A stretch of DNA of 64,000 nt from Arthrobacter sp. zg-Y769 (lineage in GTDB: Bacteria; Actinomycetota; Actinomycetes; Actinomycetales; Micrococcaceae), in NCBI RefSeq assembly GCF_020907405.1, contig NZ_JAJJOE010000011.1, forward strand, positions 186,001-250,000, read 5' to 3'. Positions 23,261 to 32,774 of the stretch are shown in pieces. Made by a program: the position numbers and the translations under genes. A model generated the notes under the pieces. That model had not been told where the DNA came from and did no database searches. It saw only the letters and a list, made by a program, of their open reading frames with translations. Each line of letters starts with the position of its first letter. Position 1 is the first letter of the stretch.

Positions 23261-23634
23261 TGAAGGGTGCCGCCTTTCGCAACGTACTTCTCAGTACAAC
23301 TGATTTTGTCTTGAACTCGGGTGAGTTATGTGTGGGTCAAACGGGGAAGCATCCGCGGACGGGTCCGGGTAGGAGCGGGTAGACGGGTGTTTAGCTCCGG
23401 CTACCGGACCGTACGGGTTTACACGCGAATGACAACCATACTCTGTGACAGCTTAGCCCTGTCCGGTGGTGAACTGCACCGGAGCGGGCCCGGAGAGGCG
23501 AACGGGCAGGTGGTGCCTGCCCCTCTGGTCAATGAGCTTTTCAGTGGATGTGTCGGTGTGGTTCGAGGTGTCCCGGAGCTTAGTTGTTATTTGGTGGAAC
23601 CCAATTTCTTAAGATCCGTAGTGTTAATAACTCC

Positions 23635-23819
23635 TGTGGATACTGTGGATAACCCCTCATGCCGGGGCGTCCCTGCTGTTTAAGCCTGTTGATAACCTGT
23701 GGACGCGCTGCAGCGTCCGTGTCCGGGGCTGTTGGAAACTTTTTAAGGGTTCCGCGTATCCACAGGGAAGCGTGGGTAACCGGGGGTTGTCCACCGGGTT
23801 ATCCACACCCTTGTCCACA
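23635..23819. other. oriC, dnaA-dnaN intergenic DnaA-box array
   Basis: The 602-base gene-free interval between dnaN and dnaA holds exact boxes TGTGGATAA at 23644-23652 (-), TTATCCACA at 23799-23807 (+) and TTGTCCACA at 23811-23819 (+). Single-mismatch boxes lie at 23635-23643, 23687-23695, 23756-23764 and 23787-23795. Short A/T-rich stretches (TTAATAACT near 23623, TTTTTAAGG near 23740) are candidate unwinding sites. This is the usual actinobacterial oriC position. The dnaN-proximal part (23261-23600) shows no clear boxes. Confidence 0.88.
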
Positions 23820-23831
23820 AATGTTAATTTC

Positions 23832-23853
23832 GAGCCCCTGCGGGGCTCTTTTT
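23832..23853 (+). terminator. Small hairpin with T-run between oriC and the dnaA 3' end
   Basis: GAGCCCC/GGGGCTC stem with a TGC loop followed by TTTTT, oriented rightward. It lies 10 bases past the dnaA stop, antisense to it, and would stop transcripts leaving oriC toward dnaA. Confidence 0.6.
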
Positions 23854-23862
23854 CCCCGGTGT

Positions 23863-25284
23863 TCAGGCCTCGCGCTGCTGCTGCTTGATCCTGTTGGTCA
23901 ACTCAGTGACCTGGTTGTAGATCGCCCGGCGTTCGGCCATCAGTTCCCGGATCTTGCGGTCCGCGTGGATCACCGTGGTGTGGTCCCGCCCGCCCAGTTC
24001 CTGGCCGATCTTCGGCAGGGACATGTCCGTCAGTTCACGGCACAGGTACATGGCGATCTGCCGGGCGGTAACCAGGGTGCGGGTCCTGGATTTGCTGCAG
24101 AGCTCTTCGAGGCTGATCTGGAAGTAGGCGGCAGTCTGCCCGAGGATTGACGCGGCCGTGATCTCCTGGGCGCCGTCGTCGGTAATCAGGTCCTTCAGGA
24201 CGATTTCTGCCAGACCGACATCCACCTGCTGCCGGTTCAGGCTGGCGAACGCGGTGACGCGGATCAGCGCGCCTTCCAGCTCACGGATGTTCGTGGAGAT
24301 TTTGGACGCGATGTATTCCAGGACGTCGTCCGGAGCGCTAAGGCTGTCGCCGATTGCCTTCTTCCGCAGAATCGCGATGCGGGTTTCGAGCTCCGGCGGC
24401 TGCACATCCGTCAGCAGGCCCCATTCGAACCGTGAACGCATCCGTTCTTCGAAGCCGGAAAGCTGCTTGGGGGGCAGGTCCGAGGTGATGACGACCTGCT
24501 TGTTGTGGTTGTGCAGGGCGTTGAAGGTGTGGAAGAACTCCTCCTGGGTGGCGTCTTTGTTGGCCAGGAACTGAATATCGTCAATCAGCAGGATGTCCAC
24601 GTTGCGGTAGAGCTGCTTGAAGCTGGCGCCTTCGTCATACCGGATGGAGTTGATGAAGTCGTTGGTGAACTCCTCCGAGTTCACGTACCGGACCCGGATT
24701 CCGGTGTACAGGTGGCGTGCGTAGTGCCCGATGGCATGCAGGAGGTGGGTCTTGCCCAATCCGGAGTCGCCGTAAATGAACAGGGGGTTGTAGGCCTTCG
24801 CGGGAGCTTCCGCCACGGCAACGGCCGCTGCGTGGGCAAACCGGTTCGATGAACCGATCACGAAGGTCTCGAAGACGTACTTGGGATTGAGGCGGCCGAA
24901 TTCCTGGCTGGTGCTCGGAGGCGTCGGGGAGGGGGCGCCGCTCTCGCCGGAAGGTACGGGGCTGGGTGCCGCCGGCTGTTCTTCGGGCTCGGGTTCGGCT
25001 TCCGCCACGGGTGTGAGGTCAGAGTCAATGACGAAAGCACACTGGATATCTGCCTGGAATACGCCGCGCAGGACTTCATCAAGGATGTTCTTCAGCTGCG
25101 TCTGGAGCACTTCGCGCGTCAGTTCGTTGGGTACTGCGACCAGAAGGGTGGTGCCGATCAGGCCCTGGGCCTGCGCAAGCACCACGAATCCACGCTGTCG
25201 GGGAGTAACCCGGTCATCAGTCTCCAAGGTCCGAATGACCTTGCGCCAAGAACTGCCAACATCGTTGATTTCGTCCGTACCCAC
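23863..25284 (-). CDS. dnaA: Chromosomal replication initiator protein DnaA
   Basis: AAA+ initiator that binds DnaA boxes and opens oriC. 473 aa in four parts: N-terminal DnaB-interaction domain (1-85), a Pro/Glu/Ser-rich linker (about 92-128), AAA+ core with Walker [10 protein letters not shown] at 172-180 and Walker [11 protein letters not shown], and a C-terminal DNA-binding domain with [18 protein letters not shown] start. DnaA boxes lie both upstream and downstream of the gene, consistent with autoregulation. Confidence 0.98.
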   Translation of the reverse strand: MGTDEINDVGSSWRKVIRTLETDDRVTPRQRGFVVLAQAQGLIGTTLLVAVPNELTREVLQTQLKNILDEVLRGVFQADIQCAFVIDSDLTPVAEAEPEPEEQPAAPSPVPSGESGAPSPTPPSTSQEFGRLNPKYVFETFVIGSSNRFAHAAAVAVAEAPAKAYNPLFIYGDSGLGKTHLLHAIGHYARHLYTGIRVRYVNSEEFTNDFINSIRYDEGASFKQLYRNVDILLIDDIQFLANKDATQEEFFHTFNALHNHNKQVVITSDLPPKQLSGFEERMRSRFEWGLLTDVQPPELETRIAILRKKAIGDSLSAPDDVLEYIASKISTNIRELEGALIRVTAFASLNRQQVDVGLAEIVLKDLITDDGAQEITAASILGQTAAYFQISLEELCSKSRTRTLVTARQIAMYLCRELTDMSLPKIGQELGGRDHTTVIHADRKIRELMAERRAIYNQVTELTNRIKQQQREA

Positions 25285-25351
25285 AAAAACCCCTCATGAC
25301 GCCCTGCGGCTGTCTAAGAAAACTCGGGATCCCGGTGGGGATCCCGGCACT

Positions 25352-25588
25352 TCATCCACAGAGTTATGCACAGATAGTGGATAAAGTACCCGTCGCCAAG
25401 CCTAGAGGATGATTTCCCATGGTGGTAGCTGGAAATCCGCCTGCACAAGGGCCTGTCGGCTGTCTCACAAGCCTGGACAGGTCAGGATACCCACAGCAGT
25501 TGTCCACAGCTGTTGAAAGATCTGTGTGCACAGCCGGGTGCGCGGCTATCCACAACCCTGTACACAGCCCGGCGTGCGATGTGGAAAA
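25352..25588. promoter_or_regulatory. DnaA-box array upstream of dnaA
   Basis: The gene-free 526 bases between dnaA and rpmH include one exact TTGTCCACA at 25500-25508 (+). One-mismatch boxes lie at 25352-25360, 25364-25372 and 25546-25554 (+) and at 25376-25384 and 25580-25588 (-). The two clusters, near 25.37 and 25.5 kb, could be a second origin half or sites for DnaA autorepression. Confidence 0.75.
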
Positions 25589-25608
25589 GGCGGCGCTTCT
25601 ACCCCGGT

Positions 25609-25637
25609 TTGACTGGTGCCCCTGTCTCACCTAACGT
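25609..25637 (+). promoter_or_regulatory. Candidate sigma-A promoter of rpmH
   Basis: TTGACT and TAACGT are separated by exactly 17 bases. They are placed about 175 bases before rpmH and adjacent to the upstream DnaA boxes. Confidence 0.5.
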
Positions 25638-25810
25638 TGAGTAGTCCTTTGTGTCTGCTATCTGTACTCACACATGCCCTGCAGGGGTTCTGGAAATCAG
25701 GGTCCAGGTCCGGGCGAGTACAGACAGACACATGAAAAAAGCGCCGCCTGTTCTTCCCCCTTGTCGCAACAAGTGCCGGCGCGACTCAAGATTGTCTTGG
25801 AGTAACTACC

Positions 25811-25948
25811 GTGAGCAAGCGGACTTTTCAGCCGAATAACCGCCGTCGTGCCAAGAAGCACGGCTTCCGCCTTCGCATGCGTACCCGTGCCGGCCGTGCC
25901 ATTCTTTCCGCACGCCGTGGCAAGGGCCGTACCGAGCTGTCGGCCTAA
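25811..25948 (+). CDS. rpmH: 50S ribosomal protein L34
   Basis: A 45-aa, very basic ribosomal protein: begins [19 protein letters not shown] and ends [10 protein letters not shown], the invariant L34 pattern. The GTG start is preceded by TTGGAGTAACTACC. It is the first gene of the rightward origin cluster. Confidence 0.98.
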   Translation: MSKRTFQPNNRRRAKKHGFRLRMRTRAGRAILSARRGKGRTELSA

Positions 25949-26011
25949 ATAACCTCAAAGTTTGTCGATGCTGCCCCTAAGCAGCTTTACTCCGGATTCC
26001 AGGTGGTCCTA

Positions 26012-26359
26012 ATGCTGGCCGTACGGAACCGGGTAAGGGCATCGGCAGATTTTTCTCGTACTGTACGTTCCGGTGCCCGAAGTGGGCGCCGGAACGTAGT
26101 GCTATATGCGGTTCGAACGGGTGACCAACCGAGCCGCATAGGCTTCATTGTGGCCAAATCCGTCGGGAACGCGGTGACACGCAACCTCGTTAAGAGAAGA
26201 CTGAGGGAAGCGGCAGCGCAGAGCCTTGCCATCCACCCAACGGGTTTGGACGTGGTGGTGCGGGCTCTACCTGCTTCAGCCTCGGCGTCTTGGCCCGTGC
26301 TCAGTGCCGACTACCACAGCGCTTTGAACGCCTGTATAGCCAAACTTTCGCAGCTTTAG
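26012..26359 (+). CDS. rnpA: Ribonuclease P protein component
   Basis: Protein cofactor of RNase P, which matures tRNA 5' ends. 115 aa from the ATG giving [16 protein letters not shown], with AGGTGG upstream; a GTG three codons earlier is less likely. The RNR-type motif [12 protein letters not shown] and the N-terminal substrate cleft pattern are visible. The gene lies between rpmH and yidD as is usual. Confidence 0.96.
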   Translation: MLAVRNRVRASADFSRTVRSGARSGRRNVVLYAVRTGDQPSRIGFIVAKSVGNAVTRNLVKRRLREAAAQSLAIHPTGLDVVVRALPASASASWPVLSADYHSALNACIAKLSQL

Positions 26360-26388
26360 ACATGCAGGTGAGGGAGGATGAGCCAGCG

Positions 26389-26760
26389 ATGAGGGACTCC
26401 GGATCAAATCCGTTGAGGGCCTTGATTGCTGTTGCCCGTTTTCTATGGAACCTCCCGCGCATGCTCCTCATCGGCCTGCTTATGGCCTACCGCAAGGCCG
26501 TTTCGCCGCTCTACGGCCAGGTCTGCAGATTTTTCCCATCGTGTTCCGCCTATGCCCTCGAAGCAGTCACCGTCCATGGAGCAGTCAAAGGCTCCTGGCT
26601 GGCTTTCCGACGGCTTATCCGCTGCCATCCGTGGAACGGCGGCGGCGTGGATCACGTACCTGATGGACACCGGATTTGGGACTCAACGAAGGTCCCGAGG
26701 ATCATTGTGCTGAATCACCCCGTGATTCCAGCTGACGAAGACAGCCGCTCGGCGGCCTGA
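26389..26760 (+). CDS. yidD: Membrane protein insertion efficiency factor YidD
   Basis: A small membrane-associated protein that assists YidC-dependent insertion. The core motif [35 protein letters not shown], seen here in pieces as SPLYGQVC and [11 protein letters not shown], is diagnostic, followed by [12 protein letters not shown]. The chosen ATG has GGGAGG 12 bases upstream and gives 123 aa; an ATG nine codons earlier is possible. The C-terminus has a longer tail than the minimal family. Confidence 0.93.
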   Translation: MRDSGSNPLRALIAVARFLWNLPRMLLIGLLMAYRKAVSPLYGQVCRFFPSCSAYALEAVTVHGAVKGSWLAFRRLIRCHPWNGGGVDHVPDGHRIWDSTKVPRIIVLNHPVIPADEDSRSAA

Positions 26761-26769
26761 GGAGAGTAA

Positions 26770-27732
26770 ATGGGTTTCTTCGAGACGATACTGTTCCCCT
26801 TCAAGTGGGTAGTGTCATGGATCATGTGGGTCTTCCACGAGGGATTCGTTTTCCTCGGGATGGATGCCGCATCCGGCTGGACGTGGACGTTGTCCATCAT
26901 CGGCCTGGTGATCGTGATCCGCGCAGCGTTGATTCCGGTCTTCGTGAAGCAGATCAAGGCTCAGCGGGGCATGCAGTCCCTGCAGCCGGACCTGCGCAAG
27001 CTGCAGCAGAAGTACAAGGGCAAGACCGACCAGCTCTCGCGTCAGGCAATGACGCAGGAGCAGATGGCCCTGTACAAGAAGCACGGGACCAATCCGTTCG
27101 CTGCCTGCCTCCCCATGCTTGTGCAGATGCCGTTCTTCTTTGCCCTGTTCCAGGTGCTGAACGGAATCTCCGCCTCGAACGCCCGGGGCGAAGGCCAGGG
27201 CGCGCTGTCCCACAGCGCCATCCAGCAGTTCGACGAGGCCACCATCCTGGGCGCCCCGCTGTCCTCCTCGCTCCTGCACGGGTTCGGCGATGAGGGCCAC
27301 CTCTCGGTAGTAGTGCTCTCGATCATCATGATCCTGGCCATGACCGCTTCGCAGTTCATTACGCAGAAGCAGATCATGTCCAAGAACATGTCCGAAGAGG
27401 CCCTGGCCAGCCCCTTTATGCGCCAGCAGAAGATGATGCTTTACGTACTGCCCATCGTCTTCGGCGTCGGCGGCATCAACTTCCCCATCGGTGTGCTCAT
27501 CTACTGGACCACCACCAACCTGTGGACCATGGGACAGCAGTTCTTCGTCATCCGCCGGATGCCCACCCCCGGCTCGCCGGCAGCAAAGGCACTTGCTGAA
27601 CGCCGTGCCCGCAAGGGTCTGCCGATGGCCCCGCTCCTGGGTGAGAAGAAGGGTGAAACGCCCGTAGAGGTACCGGCAGCACCGAAGGGCCAGCGCCCCC
27701 AGCCTCAGCGGAAGAACAGGAAAAGAAAATGA
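26770..27732 (+). CDS. yidC: Membrane protein insertase YidC
   Basis: Inserts and folds membrane proteins with or without SecYEG. 320 aa, an Oxa1/YidC core with five helices and no large periplasmic domain. Seen are the charged hairpin KQIKAQRGMQSLQPDLRKLQ and the groove region NPFAACLPMLVQMPFFFALF. The C-terminal region ends in a basic tail (QPQRKNRKRK) expected to touch the ribosome. ATGA overlap with khpB. Confidence 0.97.
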   Translation: MGFFETILFPFKWVVSWIMWVFHEGFVFLGMDAASGWTWTLSIIGLVIVIRAALIPVFVKQIKAQRGMQSLQPDLRKLQQKYKGKTDQLSRQAMTQEQMALYKKHGTNPFAACLPMLVQMPFFFALFQVLNGISASNARGEGQGALSHSAIQQFDEATILGAPLSSSLLHGFGDEGHLSVVVLSIIMILAMTASQFITQKQIMSKNMSEEALASPFMRQQKMMLYVLPIVFGVGGINFPIGVLIYWTTTNLWTMGQQFFVIRRMPTPGSPAAKALAERRARKGLPMAPLLGEKKGETPVEVPAAPKGQRPQPQRKNRKRK

Positions 27733-28292
27733 GCACTGAGCACATTGATGATCCCGTAGCTCCGCTCGATCCCGCAGCTCCGCTCGAGGAGGATTCCGAA
27801 CCTGCTCAGGGACGCACCGGCCGGCTTGAGGAAGAGGGCGACGTAGCCGCCGACTACCTTGAAGAACTCCTGGATATCGCCGACATTGACGGTGACATCG
27901 ATATTGAGGTCCGGAACGGGCGGACGTACATCTCCGTGGTCTCGGAGGAGGGCGACGACACCGCTCTCCAGGCCCTGGTGGGCCCTGACGGTGAAGTGCT
28001 CGAGGCATTGCAGGAACTTACGCGGCTGTCGGTGCTGACAGCCACTGAGAACCGCTCCCGGCTGGTCCTGGACATTACCGGCTACCGCGAAGAGCGTGGC
28101 GGGCAGCTGCAGGCTATTGCCGAGGACGCTGCCAAACGTGCCAAGGAAACCGGACAGGAAGTAGCGCTTGTTCCCATGAGTGCCTACGAACGGAAGATTG
28201 TTCACGACGCCGTGGCTGTACTTGGACTGATCAGTGAATCCGAGGGTGAAGGCGCAGACCGCCACATCGTCGTTTCCCTGCCTGCTTCATAG
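27729..28292 (+). CDS. khpB: KH/R3H single-stranded nucleic acid-binding protein (Jag/KhpB)
   Basis: RNA-binding protein linked to cell elongation and wall regulation. 187 aa: acidic N-terminus, KH domain in the middle (about 55-115; DGEVLEALQELTRL) and a C-terminal R3H domain with the Arg-x3-His pattern in YERKIVHDAVA. Four-base overlap with yidC. In Gram-positives KhpB is a target of PASTA kinases, which ties it to the kinases encoded here; that link is by family knowledge only. Confidence 0.94.
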   Translation: MSTEHIDDPVAPLDPAAPLEEDSEPAQGRTGRLEEEGDVAADYLEELLDIADIDGDIDIEVRNGRTYISVVSEEGDDTALQALVGPDGEVLEALQELTRLSVLTATENRSRLVLDITGYREERGGQLQAIAEDAAKRAKETGQEVALVPMSAYERKIVHDAVAVLGLISESEGEGADRHIVVSLPAS

Positions 28293-28331
28293 TTATCCCG
28301 CCCGGCAGTGCAGACAAGGAATATCAAGTAA

Positions 28332-28964
28332 GTGGTTGAAACAACGCCCGCAGAACTGGACGCCGCCCGGAAAATCTTCGGCGACCGCCTGGACCTCGCA
28401 CAAAGGTATGTAGAGCACCTCGCGACGTCGGGGATGGAGCGAGGCCTCCTCGGCCCGCGGGAGGTTCCGCGGCTTTGGAGCCGGCACGTACTCAACTGCG
28501 CCGTGGTGGCTGAGTTGATCGAGGCGAACGCCACGGTGGCCGATGTCGGCAGCGGGGCGGGCCTGCCGGGCCTGTGCCTGGCCATCGCCCGTCCGGATCT
28601 CACCATGACCCTGATTGAGCCGCTGGAGCGGCGCGTTATTTGGCTCAACGAGGTCATTGCGGACCTGGGGCTCGGCAATGTCCGCGTGATCCGCGGACGG
28701 GCCGAGCAGGTAGTCGACGAGGTAAACGTGGACGTGGCGACCGCCCGGGCCGTGTCGGCGCTCGGCGGGCTGGCCGGCCTGACAGTACCGCTGCTGCACG
28801 GCAGGGGCACGGTCCTGGCCATCAAGGGCCGCAGCGCCGAAGAAGAGGTCCAGAAGGCCGCGAAGGCAATCCGCAAGCTGGGCGGACGGGATACGGCCGT
28901 GCTGACTGTCGGCGGAGACCTGCTCGAGGAACCCACAACCGTGGTGCGCATCTCCGTAGGGTGA
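28332..28964 (+). CDS. rsmG: 16S rRNA (guanine527-N7)-methyltransferase RsmG (GidB)
   Basis: Methylates G527 of 16S rRNA; loss gives low-level streptomycin resistance. The 210-aa product starts at a GTG and carries the SAM-binding motif VADVGSGAGLPGLCLAI followed by a Rossmann fold (LIEPLERRVIWLNEVI). Lies between khpB and parA as in most actinobacteria. Confidence 0.96.
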   Translation: MVETTPAELDAARKIFGDRLDLAQRYVEHLATSGMERGLLGPREVPRLWSRHVLNCAVVAELIEANATVADVGSGAGLPGLCLAIARPDLTMTLIEPLERRVIWLNEVIADLGLGNVRVIRGRAEQVVDEVNVDVATARAVSALGGLAGLTVPLLHGRGTVLAIKGRSAEEEVQKAAKAIRKLGGRDTAVLTVGGDLLEEPTTVVRISVG

Positions 28965-29061
28965 TCCGTCTGACAGTCTGGCTTCCATGCACACACCGAC
29001 GCCGGTCCCGGGGAATGGCCCTGAAGCGGATAGTCTAGATGGACTAATGCCTTAACGCTTT

Positions 29062-30234
29062 ATGTTGGAAAGTGAGCATGACCAGGTGAGTGCGCGTGAT
29101 TCTGCCGCAAAACGGATTCCTCCCTTCGCCGCACTCGGTTCTGCCCTGTCTGCGTCATTCGGCAGAAAACAGCCGCAATTGAATGCGGCTTCGAAACTGC
29201 CGGTAGTTGTTTCACGTGAAACGGCTCCGGCTGAGCCGATGGAACCCGCCAAGACTGAAAGCAGTGCCGCACTCGTGCCGGCCCCCCAAGCTATCGAAGG
29301 TGGTGTATCCGATGAAGCCGCTCCCGCGCCGGCATCGGTAGATGTTATGGACTTGATGGACGAGAGCACCCCGCTGGCGCGTGAACTGGCCAGTGAAAAC
29401 CGGCGCCGTGAAAAGCTGCGCGGCCGCGTTCTGCCGCGCCCGCCCCAGACGCGGATCATGACTGTGAGTAACCAGAAGGGCGGCGTCGGGAAAACCACCA
29501 CCACGGTCAACCTGGCTGCCGCGCTGGCGACCGCGGGCCAGAACGTCCTGGTCATTGATATCGACCCGCAGGGCAACGCCTCGACCGCCCTCGGCATCGA
29601 CCACCGTGCTGATGTGGAGAGTATCTACGATGTGTTGATTGATGACCTTCCGCTGGCCAACGTGGTTGCCCAGTGCCCGGACATCAACAACCTCATCTGC
29701 GCGCCGGCCACGATCCACTTGGCCGGAGCGGAGATTGAACTGGTATCCCTGGTTGCGCGTGAGCAGCGGCTGAGCCGCGCTATTAACGTCTACGCCGCTG
29801 AACGGGAAAAGCAGGGGTTGGAGCGGCTGGACTACATTTTCATCGACTGCCCGCCCAGCCTGGGCCTGCTGACCGTCAATGCCTTTGTTGCGGCACGGGA
29901 AGTCCTCATCCCGATCCAGTGCGAGTACTACGCGCTCGAGGGGCTAAGCCAGCTGCTGAAGAACATTGAGATGATCCAGAAGCATTTGAACGCGGAGTTG
30001 GTTGTCTCCACGATTCTGCTGACGATGTACGACGGCCGAACCAACCTCGCCGCGCAGGTTGCCGCCGAGGTGCGCGAGCACTTCCCCGAGCAGGTGCTGC
30101 GCGCCGTCGTTCCGCGCTCGGTCCGCGTTTCTGAGGCACCCAGCTACCAGCAGACGGTCATAACCTATGACCGGTCTTCCACCGGCGCGCTCTCCTACCT
30201 GGAAGCAGCCGCGGAGATAGCCCAGCGCGCTTAG
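29062..30234 (+). CDS. parA: Chromosome partitioning ATPase ParA (Soj)
   Basis: Walker-type ATPase that moves ParB-parS complexes. 390 aa, with about 130 disordered residues before the ATPase core. Deviant Walker A KGGVGKTT begins at Lys139; VIDIDPQGNAS and FIDCPPSLGLL follow. The ATG lacks a clear ribosome site; an in-frame GTG eight codons later, after GGAAAGTGAG, is an alternative. A parS copy is embedded in the N-terminal region, encoding VSRET. Confidence 0.96.
   Translation: MLESEHDQVSARDSAAKRIPPFAALGSALSASFGRKQPQLNAASKLPVVVSRETAPAEPMEPAKTESSAALVPAPQAIEGGVSDEAAPAPASVDVMDLMDESTPLARELASENRRREKLRGRVLPRPPQTRIMTVSNQKGGVGKTTTTVNLAAALATAGQNVLVIDIDPQGNASTALGIDHRADVESIYDVLIDDLPLANVVAQCPDINNLICAPATIHLAGAEIELVSLVAREQRLSRAINVYAAEREKQGLERLDYIFIDCPPSLGLLTVNAFVAAREVLIPIQCEYYALEGLSQLLKNIEMIQKHLNAELVVSTILLTMYDGRTNLAAQVAAEVREHFPEQVLRAVVPRSVRVSEAPSYQQTVITYDRSSTGALSYLEAAAEIAQRA
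29208..29223. promoter_or_regulatory. parS site 1 (inside parA)
   Basis: TGTTTCACGTGAAACG: one mismatch, in the last base, to TGTTTCACGTGAAACA. Read in frame it encodes part of VVVSRETA. Confidence 0.85.
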
Positions 30235-30339
30235 GGACACCCCGGCGGGGTTCGGCTGCCAGCCCGGCGCCGCGCCTTAGAATACTCTCACAATCAATCC
30301 GTGCAGCTTGAAGTGTGTGCATAAGGGAAGGACTTACCC

Positions 30340-31773
30340 ATGGCCGAGAAGCGTCGTGGTTTAGGCCGCGGTCTGGGAGCTTTAATTCCTAGCAGTGCGG
30401 AGCCTGCGGAGACTGAAAACTCGAACCAGGGAAACGTTACTTCCGGCCGCCCGGCTGATTTGTTTTTTGCTGCGGCGGACGAACCCCGCACACCTGCAGG
30501 CGGTTCCGGCCCTCGCCGAGGGGCGGGGATCAATAAAGAGGCGCTTCGGGGACCGGCGAAAAAGTCGACGACGCGCAGCTCCACCTCCCGCAGCACGGAC
30601 GCCCGTACGGATGCAGACGGGATTGACGACCCGAAGCAGCCGGCAGCGGCTGAACCCCGTGCCTCAGGCAGTGCAGGAGCAGAAGGTGAATCCACCCCGG
30701 CTTCGGTAAACAAAGCGGCTAAGCAGGCAGCCAAGGCCTCATCAGGCGGTGCTGGGCGTCAGGATGGCACCCGGAAGGCATCAAAGGACTCTCCCGCGGT
30801 TGAAGAGGCCCTCCCGGACGCTGCGTCAGCGCCCCTCCCGGCGGCCGGTGACAGCAGCGAGTCGGAACAGCCAGTCGATGCCCGGCAGGACAAAGCGGCG
30901 GATGTTTCCCGTGAAACATCCACTGACGAGCCGGAGGACAGTGGCCTCGTCCAGGTTCCGGGCGCGACCTTCGCGGAGCTCCCGATCGACTCGATCCACC
31001 CGAACCGCAAGCAGCCACGGTCGGTGTTCGATGAAGATGATATGGCCGAGCTGGTGCATTCCATCCGCGAGATCGGGGTGCTGCAGCCAATTGTGGTGCG
31101 GCCTTCTCCCGAAGACGACGCGGAGCACCCCTATGAGCTTGTTATGGGTGAGCGTCGCTGGCGAGCTTCCCGTGAGGCCGGGCTGGACTTCGTGCCGGCG
31201 ATCATCCGGTCCACCCAGGATGTAGACCTCCTGCGGGACGCCCTGCTGGAGAACCTGCATCGCAGCCAGCTGAACCCGTTGGAAGAAGCTGCCGCCTACC
31301 AGCAGCTCCTTGATGACTTCGGCTGCTCGCACGAAGAGTTGGCAGACCGAATCGGCAGGTCAAGGCCGCAGGTAACCAACACCCTGCGGTTGATGAAGCT
31401 TCCCCCGCTGGTACAGCGCCGCCTGGCGGCTGGAATTCTGTCCGCGGGCCACGCACGCGCTCTGCTTGGGCTCGGCGATCCTGCTGAGATGGAAAAGCTG
31501 GCACAGAAGATCGTGGCCGAGGGTCTTTCCGTCCGGGCCACGGAGGAGATTGTGTCCCTCTCCGACGGCCTGCGTAAGCCGGCCAAGGCAGCCAAGCCGA
31601 AGATCGGTGCCCGGCATGAACGACTCGATTACCTGGCAACGTCACTCTCTGACCGGCTCGACACGAACGTAAAGATCACTCTCGGGGCCCGGAAGGGCAA
31701 AGTGAGCATCGAGTTTGCGAGTGTTGATGATCTGAATCGGATCATGGGTGTCCTCACGGCGCCTGGTGAGTAA
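30340..31773 (+). CDS. parB: Chromosome partitioning protein ParB
   Basis: parS-binding CTPase clamp. 477 aa, longer than typical (about 290-330) because of a roughly 200-residue Ala/Ser/Lys-rich N-terminal region. The N-terminal ParA-interacting motif is [13 protein letters not shown]. The core contains ParB/Srx boxes with GERRWRA (CTP binding) and an HTH with [17 protein letters not shown]. The C-terminal dimerisation domain is at about 420-477. A near-parS copy lies in the linker, encoding DVSRETS. Confidence 0.97.
   Translation: MAEKRRGLGRGLGALIPSSAEPAETENSNQGNVTSGRPADLFFAAADEPRTPAGGSGPRRGAGINKEALRGPAKKSTTRSSTSRSTDARTDADGIDDPKQPAAAEPRASGSAGAEGESTPASVNKAAKQAAKASSGGAGRQDGTRKASKDSPAVEEALPDAASAPLPAAGDSSESEQPVDARQDKAADVSRETSTDEPEDSGLVQVPGATFAELPIDSIHPNRKQPRSVFDEDDMAELVHSIREIGVLQPIVVRPSPEDDAEHPYELVMGERRWRASREAGLDFVPAIIRSTQDVDLLRDALLENLHRSQLNPLEEAAAYQQLLDDFGCSHEELADRIGRSRPQVTNTLRLMKLPPLVQRRLAAGILSAGHARALLGLGDPAEMEKLAQKIVAEGLSVRATEEIVSLSDGLRKPAKAAKPKIGARHERLDYLATSLSDRLDTNVKITLGARKGKVSIEFASVDDLNRIMGVLTAPGE
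30903..30918. promoter_or_regulatory. parS-like site 2 (inside parB)
   Basis: TGTTTCCCGTGAAACA: one central mismatch (A to C) to consensus. It lies in the disordered linker of parB. Confidence 0.65.
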
Positions 31774-31797
31774 CGCCGCGCGCCAACTGTGTAGCTG

Positions 31798-31833
31798 AAG
31801 GGGTCGGTGTTTCACGTGAAACACCGGCCCTTT
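31798..31833 (+). terminator. Probable parAB terminator built around parS site 3
   Basis: AAGGG and CGGTGTTTCAC on the left pair with GTGAAACACCG and CCCTT on the right, followed by TTGCGTCTT. The stem core is the parS palindrome, 25 bases past the parB stop. Confidence 0.6.
31808..31823. promoter_or_regulatory. parS site 3 (exact)
   Basis: TGTTTCACGTGAAACA, exact; the palindrome extends three more bases on each side. Confidence 0.93.
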
Positions 31834-32179
31834 GCGTCTTAACGCCGGCCATAGAACCTCCTCGCTGATCGTCCCGGTGAGAGCCAGCTGGAGTTGATGA
31901 CATGGATATATGAAGAACTTCGCCCGGCGGGGGCGCTGGTGACCTCGACTTCGGGAAGTACTACCAGGGATCCTTTCGACGCTGGTGAAAGTAGCGAGTG
32001 ACCCTCGCGGCAGGGTCGAGGCACGCTATTAGCAGAAGTCAGCCACCCTTACTGGCTGTAGAACGGACACAGCCTAAGCGGGCGGTACGGTAACCCCATG
32101 TCGGGAACTCCGCGGTGATCGCTATGCCGGCGCGGTTCGACTCTATAAGCAGGTCGTACACGAAGACGAAGTCGCGCAT

Positions 32180-32195
32180 TGTTTCACGTGAAACC
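32180..32195. promoter_or_regulatory. parS site 4
   Basis: TGTTTCACGTGAAACC: mismatch only in the last base. Confidence 0.88.
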
Positions 32196-32285
32196 GTGAC
32201 TGTTCCGCGAACGTAGCTGTTGCGATCCGAGCACCGGTTTGCCGACAGGCTGGCCGCCGACAGATTATGTTGCCTCCATGCCTTC

Positions 32286-32301
32286 GGTTTCACGTGAAAC
32301 A
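32286..32301. promoter_or_regulatory. parS site 5
   Basis: GGTTTCACGTGAAACA: mismatch only in the first base; 90 bases from site 4. Confidence 0.88.
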
Positions 32302-32734
32302 TCGTTTATTCACAGAGCATACGAGGCCCATCGCCGCGGCGGGCGCCACTAAAAGGCTCCACCACCGTCGTGGGGATCAACGCGGGCAGGGATGGCTAGC
32401 GCGTGCAGCTCGAGGTAACCCTGGCGGATAAGCCACTCCGTGACCGCTGCGCTTATAGGTCAGCCTTCCGCGGGCTGCCACGCCGCCAGGATTTTCTTGT
32501 TCCGCCGTCCTGTAAACAGATGAGCCTCTAGCTGATGGCACCCTCCGCCCGCCAGGAAACGGCAAGGAGCAGTTGTTCACTGGGCTTACTGCGTTGCCAG
32601 TTCAAGACACGGTTGTTTCGCAAGGCAGAGATGGGTGATCTCTTAGAGATGTTCCATACCCTGGATCTTCACGCCCACACGCACAGTGCGGGGGCCAGGA
32701 CGCCTGTCAGCTGCTGTGCCTCTGGCGGTGGCTC

Positions 32735-32750
32735 TGTTTCACGTGGACGG
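32735..32750. promoter_or_regulatory. Degenerate parS half-site
   Basis: TGTTTCACGTGGACGG keeps the left 11 bases and loses the right arm (four mismatches). It lies 24 bases before an exact parS in the same phase of sequence; probably an eroded duplicate. Confidence 0.4.
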
Positions 32751-32758
32751 AGAATCCC

Positions 32759-32774
32759 TGTTTCACGTGAAACA
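32759..32774. promoter_or_regulatory. parS site 6 (exact)
   Basis: TGTTTCACGTGAAACA, exact, extended by one pair to CTG...CAG. Confidence 0.93.

Noticed and set aside
32039-32179. A 46-codon leftward frame beginning MRDFVFVYDLL directly beside parS site 4
   Set aside because: It looks protein-like, but there is no ribosome site (the parS occupies its place) and no support beyond the open frame.
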